From an uncultured Clostridia bacterium (lineage in GTDB: Bacteria; Bacillota; Clostridia; Oscillospirales; Butyricicoccaceae): a stretch of DNA of 11,997 nt. Of this stretch, positions 1 through 8,013 are shown piece after piece. Where the stretch lies: assembly GCA_945486175.1 (NCBI GenBank), contig CALYTA010000008.1, positions 1-11,997 on the forward strand, given 5' to 3'. Numbering within the stretch: position 1 is the stretch's first letter; each line of letters opens with the position of its first letter. The translations under genes and the position numbers were made by a program. The notes under the pieces are model-generated. The model was not told where the DNA came from, did not search any database, and saw nothing but the letters and a program-made list of their open reading frames with translations.

Positions 1-955
1 TTCCTGCAAGAAATTCATAATATGCCTGCGCGCCGATCATCGCAGCGTTGTCTCCGCACAGGCTGAGCGGCGGCATATAGATGGGTACACCCAGTTCTGC
101 CGCCATCGCTTCCAGGTCAGCGCGCAGACGGGAATTGGCTGCGACACCGCCCGCTGCCACCAGCGTGCGCACGCCGGTCTGCTCCGCCGCGAGCTTCAGT
201 CGCGGCACCAGCGTATCACTGACTGCCGCCGAAAACGATGCCGCAAGGTCGTGCACCCGGATCTCCTCGCCCTTCTGCTCCGCGTTGTGCGCGAGATTGA
301 TGACCGCCGTCTTGAGGCCGGAGAACGAGAAGTCGAGCGGCGCACCGTCGACATGCGAGCGCGGCAGGACATATGCCTTGTCATCGCCGTCCTGCGCGAG
401 CCTGTCAATCTTCGGGCCGCCGGGATAGCCGACGCCGAGCACGCGCGCCACCTTGTCAAATGCCTCGCCCGCCGCGTCATCGCGCGTGCCGCCGAGGATT
501 TCCATGTCTGTATAATCGCGCACCAGCACAATCATGGACGAGCCGCCGGATGCCGACAGGCACAAAAACGGCGGCTCCAGCTCCGGAAACGCCAGCAGGT
601 TTGCCGCGATGTGCCCGCGGATGTGATGTACCGGAATGAACGGCTTGCCGAGCGACCACGCCAGCGATTTGGCATAATTCGCTCCGACCAGCAGCGCGCC
701 GATCAGGCCGGGCGCACAGGTCGCCGCAATTGCATCGACATCGTCGAATGCCATGCCCGCCTCGCGCACCGCCGCCTGTGCCACCGCGCTGATGGCCTCG
801 ACATGCCCGCGGCTCGCAATTTCCGGCACGACGCCGCCGTACAGCGCATGCTCGTCCGCCTGCGAGTTGATGATATTGGAACAGATTTTTCTGCCGTCCT
901 CGATGACCGCCGCCGCAGTCTCGTCACAGGACGACTCAATTGCTAAAATTTTCAT
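1..955 (-). CDS. tsaD: TsaD, tRNA N6-threonylcarbamoyladenosine transferase (3' end outside window)
   Basis: TsaD transfers the threonylcarbamoyl group from threonylcarbamoyl-AMP to A37 of ANN-decoding tRNAs, working in the cytoplasm with TsaB and TsaE. The visible 318 residues begin MKILAIESSCDETAAAV, the ASKHA-type phosphate loop. HHIRGH at 110-115 supplies the metal-binding histidines (H111, H115). GEAFDKVARVLGVGYPGGP lies at 163-181, FSFSGLKTA at 209-217, AAGGVAANSRLR at 267-278, and GDNAAMIG at 301-308 carries the metal aspartate. The family is about 335-345 residues, so only roughly 20 C-terminal residues are missing. The start is fixed by an AAAGGA site about 5 bases upstream. It is the last visible gene of the polA operon, 17 bases after the membrane-protein stop. 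RimI two genes upstream is a frequent genomic partner. One oddity is that the usual SGGHT motif reads SGGSS at 136-140. Confidence 0.97.
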   Translation of the reverse strand, partial: MKILAIESSCDETAAAVIEDGRKICSNIINSQADEHALYGGVVPEIASRGHVEAISAVAQAAVREAGMAFDDVDAIAATCAPGLIGALLVGANYAKSLAWSLGKPFIPVHHIRGHIAANLLAFPELEPPFLCLSASGGSSMIVLVRDYTDMEILGGTRDDAAGEAFDKVARVLGVGYPGGPKIDRLAQDGDDKAYVLPRSHVDGAPLDFSFSGLKTAVINLAHNAEQKGEEIRVHDLAASFSAAVSDTLVPRLKLAAEQTGVRTLVAAGGVAANSRLRADLEAMAAELGVPIYMPPLSLCGDNAAMIGAQAYYEFLAG

Positions 956-972
956 ACGATCCTTTACCCAGT

Positions 973-1299
973 TTATTTCTTTTTATATTTCTGCTCGATG
1001 TGCATATACACAACGATGAGTACAATCGTTTCAAACACCACGCCAGCCACCGACAGCATAATGAGCGCCGACGGCTGCGGGACAAGCATCGGAATGCCGA
1101 GCACGCAGAATACTGCGGCATAGACCAGCCACAGCACGCCGACTGCACGGTTATATGCCTTCACATTCTCCATCTTCGGTGTTTCCGCATTCGCCCAGAA
1201 GCCCACCTGTTTTTTGGAGAAAAAGCACCAGATGCCGATGCCGAAAAACAACAGCCCGCAGGCCAGCCAAATCAGAAACCCGATGTGCGATTCATTCAC
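973..1299 (-). CDS. Small three-span membrane protein of unknown function
   Basis: This 108-residue protein has three predicted membrane spans, at about 7-27, 52-71 and 77-99, and ends in a basic tail (EQKYKKK). Between spans 1 and 2 lies a soluble loop, SKKQVGFWANAETPKMENVKAYNRAV, over roughly 28-53. I recall the GFWAN...VKAYNRAV pattern from unnamed membrane proteins of gut Clostridia, but I know of no assigned function. The start is GTG at 1299, which overlaps the rimI stop as GTGA, a 4-base overlap expected to couple translation. GAGGGA sits about 6 bases upstream. An ATG at 1295 is in another frame and is not used. The reading frame is supported by these junctions and by hydrophobicity. 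Its position between rimI and tsaD implies co-expression, not necessarily a shared function. Confidence 0.85.
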   Translation of the reverse strand: MNESHIGFLIWLACGLLFFGIGIWCFFSKKQVGFWANAETPKMENVKAYNRAVGVLWLVYAAVFCVLGIPMLVPQPSALIMLSVAGVVFETIVLIVVYMHIEQKYKKK

Positions 1300-1751
1300 T
1301 GCAATCCCTCTTTCAAGTGAGCCGTCATGAGCAGCGCGTCCTCCGTCGGATGGGAATAAAACTTCCTCCGCGTGCCGACTGGTGCAAAGCCGCAGCCGGT
1401 GTACAGCGCAATTGCGGGCGCGTTGGACGCGCGCACCTCCAGCGTCACAAACGCGAGGTCGGCAGACTGCGCGAGCAGCTCCTGCACAAGCCTGCGCCCG
1501 ATGCCGCGCCGCCGAAAGGCGGGTGCAACCGCGACATTGGCAATATACCCCTCGTCGAGCACGGTGTGGCAGCCGATGTAGCCCGCCACTGCACCGTTTT
1601 CATCCACTGCCGTCAGAAACCGCGCACAGCTGTTGTCCAGTTCCTCGCGCAGACCGTCCTCTGTCCACGGATCTGAAAAGCAGGCGCGCTCAATTTCTGC
1701 AATGGCACTCACATGCTCTGCCGCAAACGGGACAATGGAAATTTCACTCAT
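1296..1751 (-). CDS. rimI: RimI-type GNAT N-acetyltransferase
   Basis: This is a 151-residue GNAT-fold acetyltransferase of the RimI family, which acetylates the N-terminal amine of ribosomal protein S18 in model bacteria using acetyl-CoA. Visible signatures are the N-terminal helix with ERACFSDPWTEDGLREEL (21-38), the acetyl-CoA loop RRRGIGRRL (80-88), the motif-B strand TLEVRASNAPAIALYTGCGF (103-122) with the likely catalytic E105 and Y117, and the C-terminal FYSHPTEDALLM (131-142). These match the length and layout of RimI. The start at 1751 is chosen over the in-frame extension to 1790 because GGAGG lies 7 bases upstream and the ATG overlaps the preceding stop (ATGA). It is followed by the GTGA overlap with the membrane-protein gene. 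RimI commonly sits with the t6A genes, and tsaD is two genes downstream here. The exact substrate is inferred from the family. Confidence 0.93.
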   Translation of the reverse strand: MSEISIVPFAAEHVSAIAEIERACFSDPWTEDGLREELDNSCARFLTAVDENGAVAGYIGCHTVLDEGYIANVAVAPAFRRRGIGRRLVQELLAQSADLAFVTLEVRASNAPAIALYTGCGFAPVGTRRKFYSHPTEDALLMTAHLKEGLQ

Positions 1752-2119
1752 GCCAAATCCTCCACCTGTGCGCGGACTTCCTCCGCACACCGCGCATATG
1801 CCTCTTTTCCCATGCCGAACGGGTCTTCAATGTCCGTCATTGCATGGATTTTGTGCGCCTGCTGCGGGTGCTCCTCTGCCAGATGGCGTGCAATCGCAGC
1901 CGTGACGCACCACACGACGTCCGCCTTTTCCAGCATAGCGGCAGACAGCTGCCGCGAGCGGTGTTCCCGGATCAGCGGCGGACAGACGGCCTCACAGAGT
2001 GCCGCGCCTTCGTCCGCATACACGCCCGCGCTGTGCGCCGGTTTCCCATAAGTGCGCCGGTACAGTGCAGCTGCCAGCGGCGCACGGCAGACATCATTGA
2101 TATCGACAAACAGAACCAT
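1748..2119 (-). CDS. Low-molecular-weight protein phosphatase-fold protein lacking the catalytic cysteine
   Basis: The 123-residue product has the layout of low-molecular-weight protein tyrosine/arginine phosphatases: an N-terminal strand and loop, the HRSRQLSAAMLEKADVVWCVT region (53-73), and a C-terminal TDIEDPFG (95-102) whose D99 matches the general-acid aspartate. The phosphate-binding loop normally reads CxxxxxR followed by S or T. Here it reads DINDVCRAP (6-14), so the nucleophilic cysteine is D6 while R12 is kept and the Ser/Thr is A13. Active enzymes of this family need that cysteine, so the protein is inferred to be a pseudophosphatase or phosphate-binding relative. At 123 residues it is also shorter than the usual 145-155. 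The start at 2119 has AAGGGG just upstream, inside the end of polA, and lies 2 bases after the polA stop; an extension to 2155 is less likely. It overlaps rimI by 4 bases. Confidence 0.85.
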   Translation of the reverse strand: MVLFVDINDVCRAPLAAALYRRTYGKPAHSAGVYADEGAALCEAVCPPLIREHRSRQLSAAMLEKADVVWCVTAAIARHLAEEHPQQAHKIHAMTDIEDPFGMGKEAYARCAEEVRAQVEDLA

Positions 2120-2121
2120 CG

Positions 2122-4755
2122 TTACCCCTTTGCCGCATACCAGTCCTTGCCCCATGCGGCATCCGCGCGCAGCGGTGCGGCAAGGGTGCAGGCCGCTTCC
2201 ATTTCCTCTTTGAGCAGCTTCACCGCGATCTCGATCTCATCCTCCGGCGTTTCGAGGATCAGTTCGTCGTGCACCTGCAAAATCAGGCGGCTGCGCAGCT
2301 GTTCCTTTTTCAGCCGGCGATAGACGCGCACCATGGCGATCTTGATGATATCCGCCGCTGTGCCCTGAATCGGCGTGTTGAGCGCGGCGCGCTCGCCGAA
2401 CGAGCGGATGTTGAAATTTTTGGATTTCAGTTCAGGCAGATAGCGCCTGCGCCCGAACATGGAACAGACATAGCCGTCTTCCTTTGCCTGCTGCTTGATG
2501 CGCTCCATGTAGTCGCGCACGCTGTGATACACGGCGAGATAATTGTCAATGTATTCGCCCGCCTGCTTGACGGAAACGCCGATGTCATTCGCCAGTGAAA
2601 AGGCGGAAATGCCGTAGACAATGCCGAAATTGACCGCCTTGGACGAGCGGCGCATGGACGGCGTGACCTCATCCAGCGGCACATGGAATACCTGTGACGC
2701 AGTGACGGCGTGGATGTCCATGCCGGAATTGAACGCGTCGATCATTGCCTGGTCTTGTGCAATATGCGCCAGCACGCGCAGTTCAATCTGCGAATAGTCC
2801 GCATCGACCAGCACACAGCCGTCTTTCGCTGCAAACATATGCCGCAGCTCACTGCCCAGTTCCTGCCGGACAGGGATGTTCTGCAAATTCGGATTGACCG
2901 AGCTGAGCCGTCCGGTCGCAGTGACCATCTGCTGGAACGTCGAATGGATGCGCCCGTCATCTGCGATGACCTTGAGCAGCCCGTCCACATAAGTCGAGCG
3001 CAGCTTGGTCAGCTGGCGGTATTCGATGACCATGCCGACAATCGGGTGATAGCCCTGTACCGCTTCGAGCACATCGATATTGGTCGAATAGCCACTCTTG
3101 GTCTTTTTGATGACCGGAAGCCCCAGCTCATCAAATAAAATTGTGCCGAGGGTTTTGGTCGAATTGATGTTGAACTCACGCCCTGCCTGTTCGTAAATCT
3201 GCGTGGTCAGCTCGTCAATGCGCGTTGTCAGTGCCTCGCCAAACGTGCGCAGTGCGTCCGCATCCGCCTGGAATCCGTCATGCTGCATGGATGCGAGCAC
3301 GATTTCGAGCGGCAGTTCAACGTCATAGTAGAGGCCATGCATGCCCTCTTCGTCGATTTTCGGGCGGATGATTTCCTCCAGCTGTGCAACGGCTGCGGCA
3401 TGAGCACACAGTGTCTGCGCCGCTGTCTCTGCCCCGCCGAGCGGGGAAAATGCATCGTCCGCTTCATAATCGGACGCAGGCGGCAGCTCGCGGCTCAGAT
3501 AACCGAGCGCGGTCTTTTCCAGACCATAGCCGTTTTCTGTCGGGTTGAGCAGGTATGCGCCAAGTGCCGTATCAAAGGCAAAATCCGCCGCCTCAATGCC
3601 CTCTTCGAGCAAAGCAGTCAGATACGGCTTGCCATCGTGGACGACCAGCGGATAGGCGCCGGAGAACAGCTTCTCCAGCAGCACATGCCACGCCTGTGTG
3701 CCGACCTGGTCGGCGCGCAGCAGATACGCGGTGTCATCCGCCAGCACGCACAGCGCGGAAAGCGACTGCGGCGCGGCCAGCACGACGCGCTCCTTCCCCT
3801 CGATGGCGGCGAGCAGCTGCTCCCCGCTCTCCGCTTCGACACAGGAAATGCTCTTTTCCGGCGCGGCTTCCCGTACCGCCTCCGGCGCGTGCAGGTTCAG
3901 GCGCGTGATGAAATTCTTAAATTCCAGCCGTGTGAACAGGTTGTACAGCGCTTCCTCATCCATCTGCATGGGCGGCAGGTCGGCAACATTGGTCTCCAGC
4001 GGCACATCGCGCACAATCGTGACCAGATGCAGGCTCTGTTCTGCACTCTCCCTGCCCTCGAGCAGGCGCGTGCGCTGTCCCTTCTTGATAAACGGGTCAT
4101 CGATGTTGTCATACACCGCCTGCACCGTGCCGAATTTCTGAATCAGGCCCATCGCGGTCTTTTCACCGATGCCGGGCACGCCCGGGATGTTGTCGGACGT
4201 ATCGCCCATCAGCGCCTTGAGATCGATCATATGGATGGGATCAAAGCCATACTGCTCCCGGAATACCTCGGTCGTATATTCCGTCGTTGTGGTCTGCCCC
4301 CGGCGCGTGACAGCGAGCAGTACTGTCGTACCGCCGCCGATGAGCTGGAGCGAATCCTTGTCGCCCGTCACCAGCATGCACGTATCGCCGCGCTCATTCG
4401 CCTGCCGACTCAGCGTGCCGAGCAGGTCATCCGCTTCAAATCCCGGCTTTTCCATGCGCGGGATGCCCATCGCGTCGAGCACCTCGCGGATGAGCGGCAG
4501 CTGCTGCGCCAGCTCATCCGGCATGCCCTTCCGCGTGCCCTTATATGCCTCATATTCTTTATGGCGGAATGTCTTTTCCCTGACGTCAAAACAGACGACG
4601 ATGCGGTCCGGTGCATGCTCGCCCTGCAGCTTCAGCAGCGTCGCCACAAAGCCGTACACCGCATTTGTGAACAGCCCTTCGTGGTTATTCATCAGGCGCA
4701 CGCCGTAAAACGCACGGTTCAGCATACTGTTGCCGTCAATTACCATCAGCTTCAT
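2122..4755 (-). CDS. polA: DNA polymerase I (5'-3' exonuclease plus polymerase, inactive proofreading domain)
   Basis: PolA fills gaps during Okazaki-fragment maturation and excision repair. The 877 residues show the 5'-3' flap exonuclease domain (about 1-290; MVIDGNSMLNRAFYG at 4-18, GFEADD 105-110, TGDKDSLQL 130-138, GDTSDNIPGVPGIGEKTA 184-201). A middle region of about 295-480 folds in the family as the 3'-5' exonuclease. The polymerase follows from about 485: motif A DADYSQIELR (651-660), motif B RRSSKAVNFGIVYG (702-715), motif C QVHDEL (827-832). The middle domain lacks the metal-binding FDTET-type motif (VVLAAPQS at 324-331), so proofreading is expected to be absent, as in Bacillus-type PolA. 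Start 4755 is supported by AAGGAGG 7 bases upstream and the promoter at 4796-4801. It is the first gene of the operon leading to tsaD. Confidence 0.98.
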   Translation of the reverse strand: MKLMVIDGNSMLNRAFYGVRLMNNHEGLFTNAVYGFVATLLKLQGEHAPDRIVVCFDVREKTFRHKEYEAYKGTRKGMPDELAQQLPLIREVLDAMGIPRMEKPGFEADDLLGTLSRQANERGDTCMLVTGDKDSLQLIGGGTTVLLAVTRRGQTTTTEYTTEVFREQYGFDPIHMIDLKALMGDTSDNIPGVPGIGEKTAMGLIQKFGTVQAVYDNIDDPFIKKGQRTRLLEGRESAEQSLHLVTIVRDVPLETNVADLPPMQMDEEALYNLFTRLEFKNFITRLNLHAPEAVREAAPEKSISCVEAESGEQLLAAIEGKERVVLAAPQSLSALCVLADDTAYLLRADQVGTQAWHVLLEKLFSGAYPLVVHDGKPYLTALLEEGIEAADFAFDTALGAYLLNPTENGYGLEKTALGYLSRELPPASDYEADDAFSPLGGAETAAQTLCAHAAAVAQLEEIIRPKIDEEGMHGLYYDVELPLEIVLASMQHDGFQADADALRTFGEALTTRIDELTTQIYEQAGREFNINSTKTLGTILFDELGLPVIKKTKSGYSTNIDVLEAVQGYHPIVGMVIEYRQLTKLRSTYVDGLLKVIADDGRIHSTFQQMVTATGRLSSVNPNLQNIPVRQELGSELRHMFAAKDGCVLVDADYSQIELRVLAHIAQDQAMIDAFNSGMDIHAVTASQVFHVPLDEVTPSMRRSSKAVNFGIVYGISAFSLANDIGVSVKQAGEYIDNYLAVYHSVRDYMERIKQQAKEDGYVCSMFGRRRYLPELKSKNFNIRSFGERAALNTPIQGTAADIIKIAMVRVYRRLKKEQLRSRLILQVHDELILETPEDEIEIAVKLLKEEMEAACTLAAPLRADAAWGKDWYAAKG

Positions 4756-4795
4756 CCTTCGCCCTCCTTACATACCTTGTTTCATAAACAGATTT

Positions 4796-4824
4796 ATTAT
4801 AGCATGCCCGCCGTATGGATTGCC
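4796..4824 (-). promoter_or_regulatory. Extended -10 promoter for the polA operon
   Basis: The minus strand carries TGCTATAAT, a perfect TATAAT with the TGN extension (-10 at 4801-4796). The -35 is weak (TGGCAA/GGCAAT-like around 4819-4825), which is usual for extended -10 promoters. The predicted transcript begins near 4789, about 34 bases before the polA ATG, and includes its AAGGAGG site. I infer this is the main promoter of the polA-to-tsaD gene set. Confidence 0.7.
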
Positions 4825-4925
4825 AGTCGTACCGGAAACAAATAAGACGGAATTCCGCCCCAATCGGCGCAGGTTTTTGACACAGCGCGCACAGTCCGGC
4901 AAATATGTTGTTTCTGTGTTTCAAA

Positions 4926-4954
4926 TTGACGCATTGTTTTGCGATTGGTATAAT
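4926..4954 (+). promoter_or_regulatory. Strong sigma-A promoter for the LTA-synthase-family gene
   Basis: TTGACG at 4926-4931 and TATAAT at 4949-4954 are separated by exactly 17 bases, with TGG directly before the -10 forming an extended -10. Transcription should start near 4961, giving a leader of about 34 bases that contains the ribosome binding site at 4974-4985. The promoter lies downstream of the in-frame ATG at 4905, which is therefore not the translation start. Confidence 0.88.
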
Positions 4955-4973
4955 ATTTTCATTTGAACCTGTA

Positions 4974-4985
4974 AGAGAGAGGAAG
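4974..4985 (+). promoter_or_regulatory. Ribosome binding site that decides the GTG start at 4995
   Basis: The purine-rich AGAGAGAGGAAG ends 9 bases before the GTG at 4995. It is the only plausible ribosome binding site between the promoter and the first transmembrane segment, so it selects GTG over the upstream ATG at 4905. Confidence 0.7.
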
Positions 4986-4994
4986 TCCTGTTTC

Positions 4995-6881
4995 GTGCAC
5001 CCATCCCGTGCCCTGCGCCGTTTTTTCAGCTCCGCTGCGGCGGCGCTTCTGATCCCCTGGCTGTCATTTCTTCTGCCGGAAATTTTTATCCACATCTGTA
5101 CCGATACCTCTGCCTTTTCCCTCGCGTTTTCCGTGGTCTGGGCAGGTGTTTTCGCCGGATTTTTATTTGCGCTCCCACAGAGGCCTGCACGCATTTTGTT
5201 TGTCCTGCTCTATGAGCTGTCAGCGGCGCTTGCCATCATACAGGCGGGCTATTTTGAAATCTTTGGAAAATTCATGTGGCTGGCTGACCTTGCCTATCTG
5301 CGCGATGGCGCGGAATTTGCAGGCTCTGTCTTCGATTATCTTCCCGGCGGCTTTGTCCCGGCAGCGGTACTGCTGCTCCTATGGGGCGCTTTGGCCTGCC
5401 ACCTGCGACCGAAAACCACCGTAAGCCGTGCAAAATTTCTCGCCGTATGCTTCTGTGTCATCACCGCCATCGCAACACTTCCGTACCTGCTGGATGCTTC
5501 CTGTGCGACGGACGAACTGGAGCAAGGGCTGGGAACCGATTACTATGCCGGGAAATCCCTGCGCCGTGCCTATGACCTGATGTATGATGCGCACAAGGTC
5601 TATTCCCTTTGCGGGCTGTACCATTCCGCCGGGCGCGACATCTGGGTGCATCTGTTGGAGCCGCAGCTCCCCGGTAACAAATCGGAGGAAACACAGGAGC
5701 TCGCGCGCATTGAGTCGTATTTTGCCGAACGCGAACCTGCCGCCGAAAACGAAATGACCGGAAAGCTGGCTGGGAAAAATGTCATCCTTGTGCTGATGGA
5801 GAGTGCAGATGACTGGACCATCCGCGAGGATACCACGCCAACCCTCTGCCGCCTGATGCGCGAGGGAATCAACTTCACCAATATGTACACGCCGCTGTAT
5901 GGCAGCGTGCGCACGTTCAACACGGAATTTACGGTCAACACCGGCGTGTTCTCCCCGACCGACGGCAGCCTGACCTTCACCTACTGCGGCAATGACTATT
6001 CCGAAAGCCTGCCCAACGCGTTCCGTGCCGCGGGTTATTCGGCAAATGCCTTCCACTACAATTCCCCGAGCTTTTACAGCCGTGGCGTCATGGAACCCTC
6101 GATGGGATACGAAAATTATATCTGCTATGCCGATTACACCGAATATGGCAACCATTTTTCCGGTAAGCTGTATGAAGATACGTTCGTGCTGACCAATCCC
6201 GACCTGCGCGCAAACCTTCTGCCGGACGAGCCGTTTTTTAACTTCGTCATCTCGCGCAACGCGCACATGCCGTATTCTTCGGATGACTCCGTGAGCAAAT
6301 ATGCCATCGAGCAGTATCCGGAGTATGCCGACGCGGATGCGTGCGATGAGGTCGGCTACTACTTCGCAAAAATGAAGCTGCTGGACAACTTTTTTGCGCA
6401 GCTTCTGGACGAATTGGAACAAGTGGGCGAGCTGGAAAATACCGTCATCATCGGTGTCACTGACCATTATTCCTACTCCATGAAAGATCAGAAGCGCGTG
6501 CGCGAGCTGTCGGATGTGCCAGTCGACCTGATGGTGGAAAAAACACCGTTCTTCATCTGGTCGTCAGGCCTTGAACCGATGACAGTAAGCACAACACTCA
6601 ACACGAGTGATATCGCACCGACATTGCTCAACCTGTTCGGCCTGTCCCCGGACACACAATATGTCGGACAGGATGCTTTTAACCCGAGTTACTCCGGCTA
6701 TGCCATTTTCAGCGACGGCAGCTGGATTGACAGCAATGTTGTGTACCAGAACGGCGAGGTTGTTTACGAATTTTCCAATGGTGCTGCGGCGCAGACGGAT
6801 ATTGAACAAATGAACCAGACCGCACAGGATTTCATCGAGATCAACAACCTGATTCTGAAAACCGACTACTATTCCAAATAA
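4995..6881 (+). CDS. LTA-synthase-family membrane sulfatase (glycerol- or phosphoglycerol-type transferase)
   Basis: This is a 628-residue polytopic protein of the LtaS/alkaline-phosphatase-like sulfatase family, which moves phosphoglycerol from phosphatidylglycerol onto surface polymers outside the membrane. Hydrophobic segments lie at about 9-34, 40-60, 66-85, 118-136 and 147-166. The extracellular catalytic domain follows from about 260. Catalytic signatures are KNVILVLMES with E269, GSVRTFNTEF with the probable nucleophile T307, ISRNAHMPY with H424, and TDHYSYSM with D490 and H491. These match the metal, nucleophile and substrate residues of LtaS. The start is GTG 4995, because the promoter at 4926-4954 falls after the only earlier start. 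It is transcribed alone, divergent from polA and convergent with spo0A. The acceptor (lipoteichoic acid or another phosphoglycerol-modified glycan) cannot be told from sequence, so no gene symbol is given. Confidence 0.92.
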   Translation: MHPSRALRRFFSSAAAALLIPWLSFLLPEIFIHICTDTSAFSLAFSVVWAGVFAGFLFALPQRPARILFVLLYELSAALAIIQAGYFEIFGKFMWLADLAYLRDGAEFAGSVFDYLPGGFVPAAVLLLLWGALACHLRPKTTVSRAKFLAVCFCVITAIATLPYLLDASCATDELEQGLGTDYYAGKSLRRAYDLMYDAHKVYSLCGLYHSAGRDIWVHLLEPQLPGNKSEETQELARIESYFAEREPAAENEMTGKLAGKNVILVLMESADDWTIREDTTPTLCRLMREGINFTNMYTPLYGSVRTFNTEFTVNTGVFSPTDGSLTFTYCGNDYSESLPNAFRAAGYSANAFHYNSPSFYSRGVMEPSMGYENYICYADYTEYGNHFSGKLYEDTFVLTNPDLRANLLPDEPFFNFVISRNAHMPYSSDDSVSKYAIEQYPEYADADACDEVGYYFAKMKLLDNFFAQLLDELEQVGELENTVIIGVTDHYSYSMKDQKRVRELSDVPVDLMVEKTPFFIWSSGLEPMTVSTTLNTSDIAPTLLNLFGLSPDTQYVGQDAFNPSYSGYAIFSDGSWIDSNVVYQNGEVVYEFSNGAAAQTDIEQMNQTAQDFIEINNLILKTDYYSK

Positions 6882-6931
6882 AAAAATACACCACAGACTG
6901 CAGATCATGTGCAGCCCCTGGTGCGAAAAGA

Positions 6932-6983
6932 AAAAAGATATGGTTCAGGGCGTACCGGAGGATGGTATGCCCTGAATCTTTTT
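6932..6983. terminator. Bidirectional intrinsic terminator between the LTA-type gene and spo0A
   Basis: A 13-base-pair stem (6944-6956 with 6964-6976, one G-U pair) closes a 7-base loop. The plus strand runs into TCTTTTT and the left flank is AAAAAAGA, which becomes a T-rich tract on the minus strand. It lies about 60 bases after the plus-strand stop and just after the minus-strand spo0A stop, so it can end both convergent transcripts. The plus-strand version is stronger because its T-tract is closer to the stem. Confidence 0.88.
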
Positions 6984-7000
6984 ATAATGGAAATGAAAAT

Positions 7001-7777
7001 TTAACTGATTTTCAGCTCCAGCCGCAGGCGGTCGGCAACCATGGAAATAAATTCCGAATTGGTAGGCTTGCCCTTTGTGCCGGAAACCGTAAAACCGAAA
7101 TATTCCTGCAACGTATCGACATCGCCGCGATCCCAGGCGACCTCAATCGCATGTCGAATGGCGCGCTCTACGCGGGAGGATGTCGTTTTGAATTTTTTTG
7201 CCACAGTCGGATATAATATCTTTGTAATCGCGTTGATGGCTTCCATATCGTGAATTGTCATAATGATCGCTTCACGCAGATATTGATAGCCCTTGATGTG
7301 CGCCGGCACACCGATCTGATGGATGATATTGGTCACGCGCATTTCAATTTCCAGATCTTCATCCGGCATACGCACTGCCGGTGTGCGTGAAAAATTGCGC
7401 TGTCCGCCATACCGGCTGATCCGCTGTGCAAGCGCCTGCAAATCCACCGGCTTGCGCAGATAAAAACTGACTCCGAGCGCATTGCATTCCGCTGTCATCT
7501 CCTGCGAAGCAAAGCCACTCAGGACAAAAATAACCGGCATTTTGGCCGGTGCTGCATCATTCAGCTCGTGCAGGACAGTCAATCCGTCTACACCCGGCAG
7601 CATCGGGTCGAGCAGCAGCACATCCGGCGCATTATCCAGTATGTGCTGTACAAGCCCTTTGCCCTCTGCAAATGATCCAACTATTTCCACGCGATTGTCT
7701 CGCGTCAGTGTTTCGTCGAGCAATTTGCGAAACTCCGCATCTTCGTCAGCAATCAGCACCCGAATTCTGTTCTCCAT
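7001..7777 (-). CDS. spo0A: Spo0A, master regulator of sporulation initiation
   Basis: Spo0A is the phosphorelay or kinase-activated transcription factor that commits the cell to sporulation, binding 0A boxes (TGTCGAA). The 258 residues have a receiver domain (about 4-123) with acidic residues D11/E12/D13, phospho-acceptor D57 in [15 protein letters not shown]87 and K109 (YLRKPVD). A linker leads to the DNA-binding domain (about 140-258), which contains the highly conserved helix [19 protein letters not shown] (200-218) and [12 protein letters not shown] (233-244). Length and layout are standard. The start at 7777 has AGGGA about 8 bases upstream. It follows spoIVB in the order conserved across Bacilli and Clostridia, but a terminator and a 321-base gap separate them, so it must have its own promoter. 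The gap carries a consensus 0A box. Confidence 0.98.
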   Translation of the reverse strand: MENRIRVLIADEDAEFRKLLDETLTRDNRVEIVGSFAEGKGLVQHILDNAPDVLLLDPMLPGVDGLTVLHELNDAAPAKMPVIFVLSGFASQEMTAECNALGVSFYLRKPVDLQALAQRISRYGGQRNFSRTPAVRMPDEDLEIEMRVTNIIHQIGVPAHIKGYQYLREAIIMTIHDMEAINAITKILYPTVAKKFKTTSSRVERAIRHAIEVAWDRGDVDTLQEYFGFTVSGTKGKPTNSEFISMVADRLRLELKIS

Positions 7778-8013
7778 GATGTCATTCCCTGCCTTCCAGC
7801 ATATCCGTAATTATTTGCCGTATTTACGACGGTTTTAGATTACCATATTTTCCGAATTAAGACAATGTATTTTACCCATTTATTCATAAAAATCGTACGA
7901 CGGCATTTTTCTTTTTTTACCCGCTGAAATCCGTATTTTTTTGTCAATGAGGTATTCAACCACTCGAATCATAATATTTTATGTCAAATCCCCCCGCAAA
8001 CAGGAACATTATT

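Noticed and set aside
251..946. 231-residue plus-strand open frame opposite tsaD
   Set aside because: It is antisense to the clearly recognised tsaD gene, has arginine-rich low-complexity composition typical of GC-rich shadow frames, and resembles no family.
3280..4845. 521-residue plus-strand open frame opposite polA
   Set aside because: It lies wholly over polA and its promoter, has no ribosome binding site, and its composition mirrors the polA codon pattern.
4905..4994. Upstream ATG extension of the LTA-type protein
   Set aside because: The extension contains the -35 and -10 boxes, so the transcript starts after this ATG; the GTG at 4995 has the ribosome binding site.
5379..6467. 362-residue minus-strand open frame opposite the LTA-type gene
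   Set aside because: It is a shadow of the catalytic domain coding sequence, whose motifs on the plus strand are unambiguous.
7825..7903. TACGACGG direct repeat upstream of spo0A
   Set aside because: Only 8 bases long and 71 bases apart, with no known regulator site; too short to claim.
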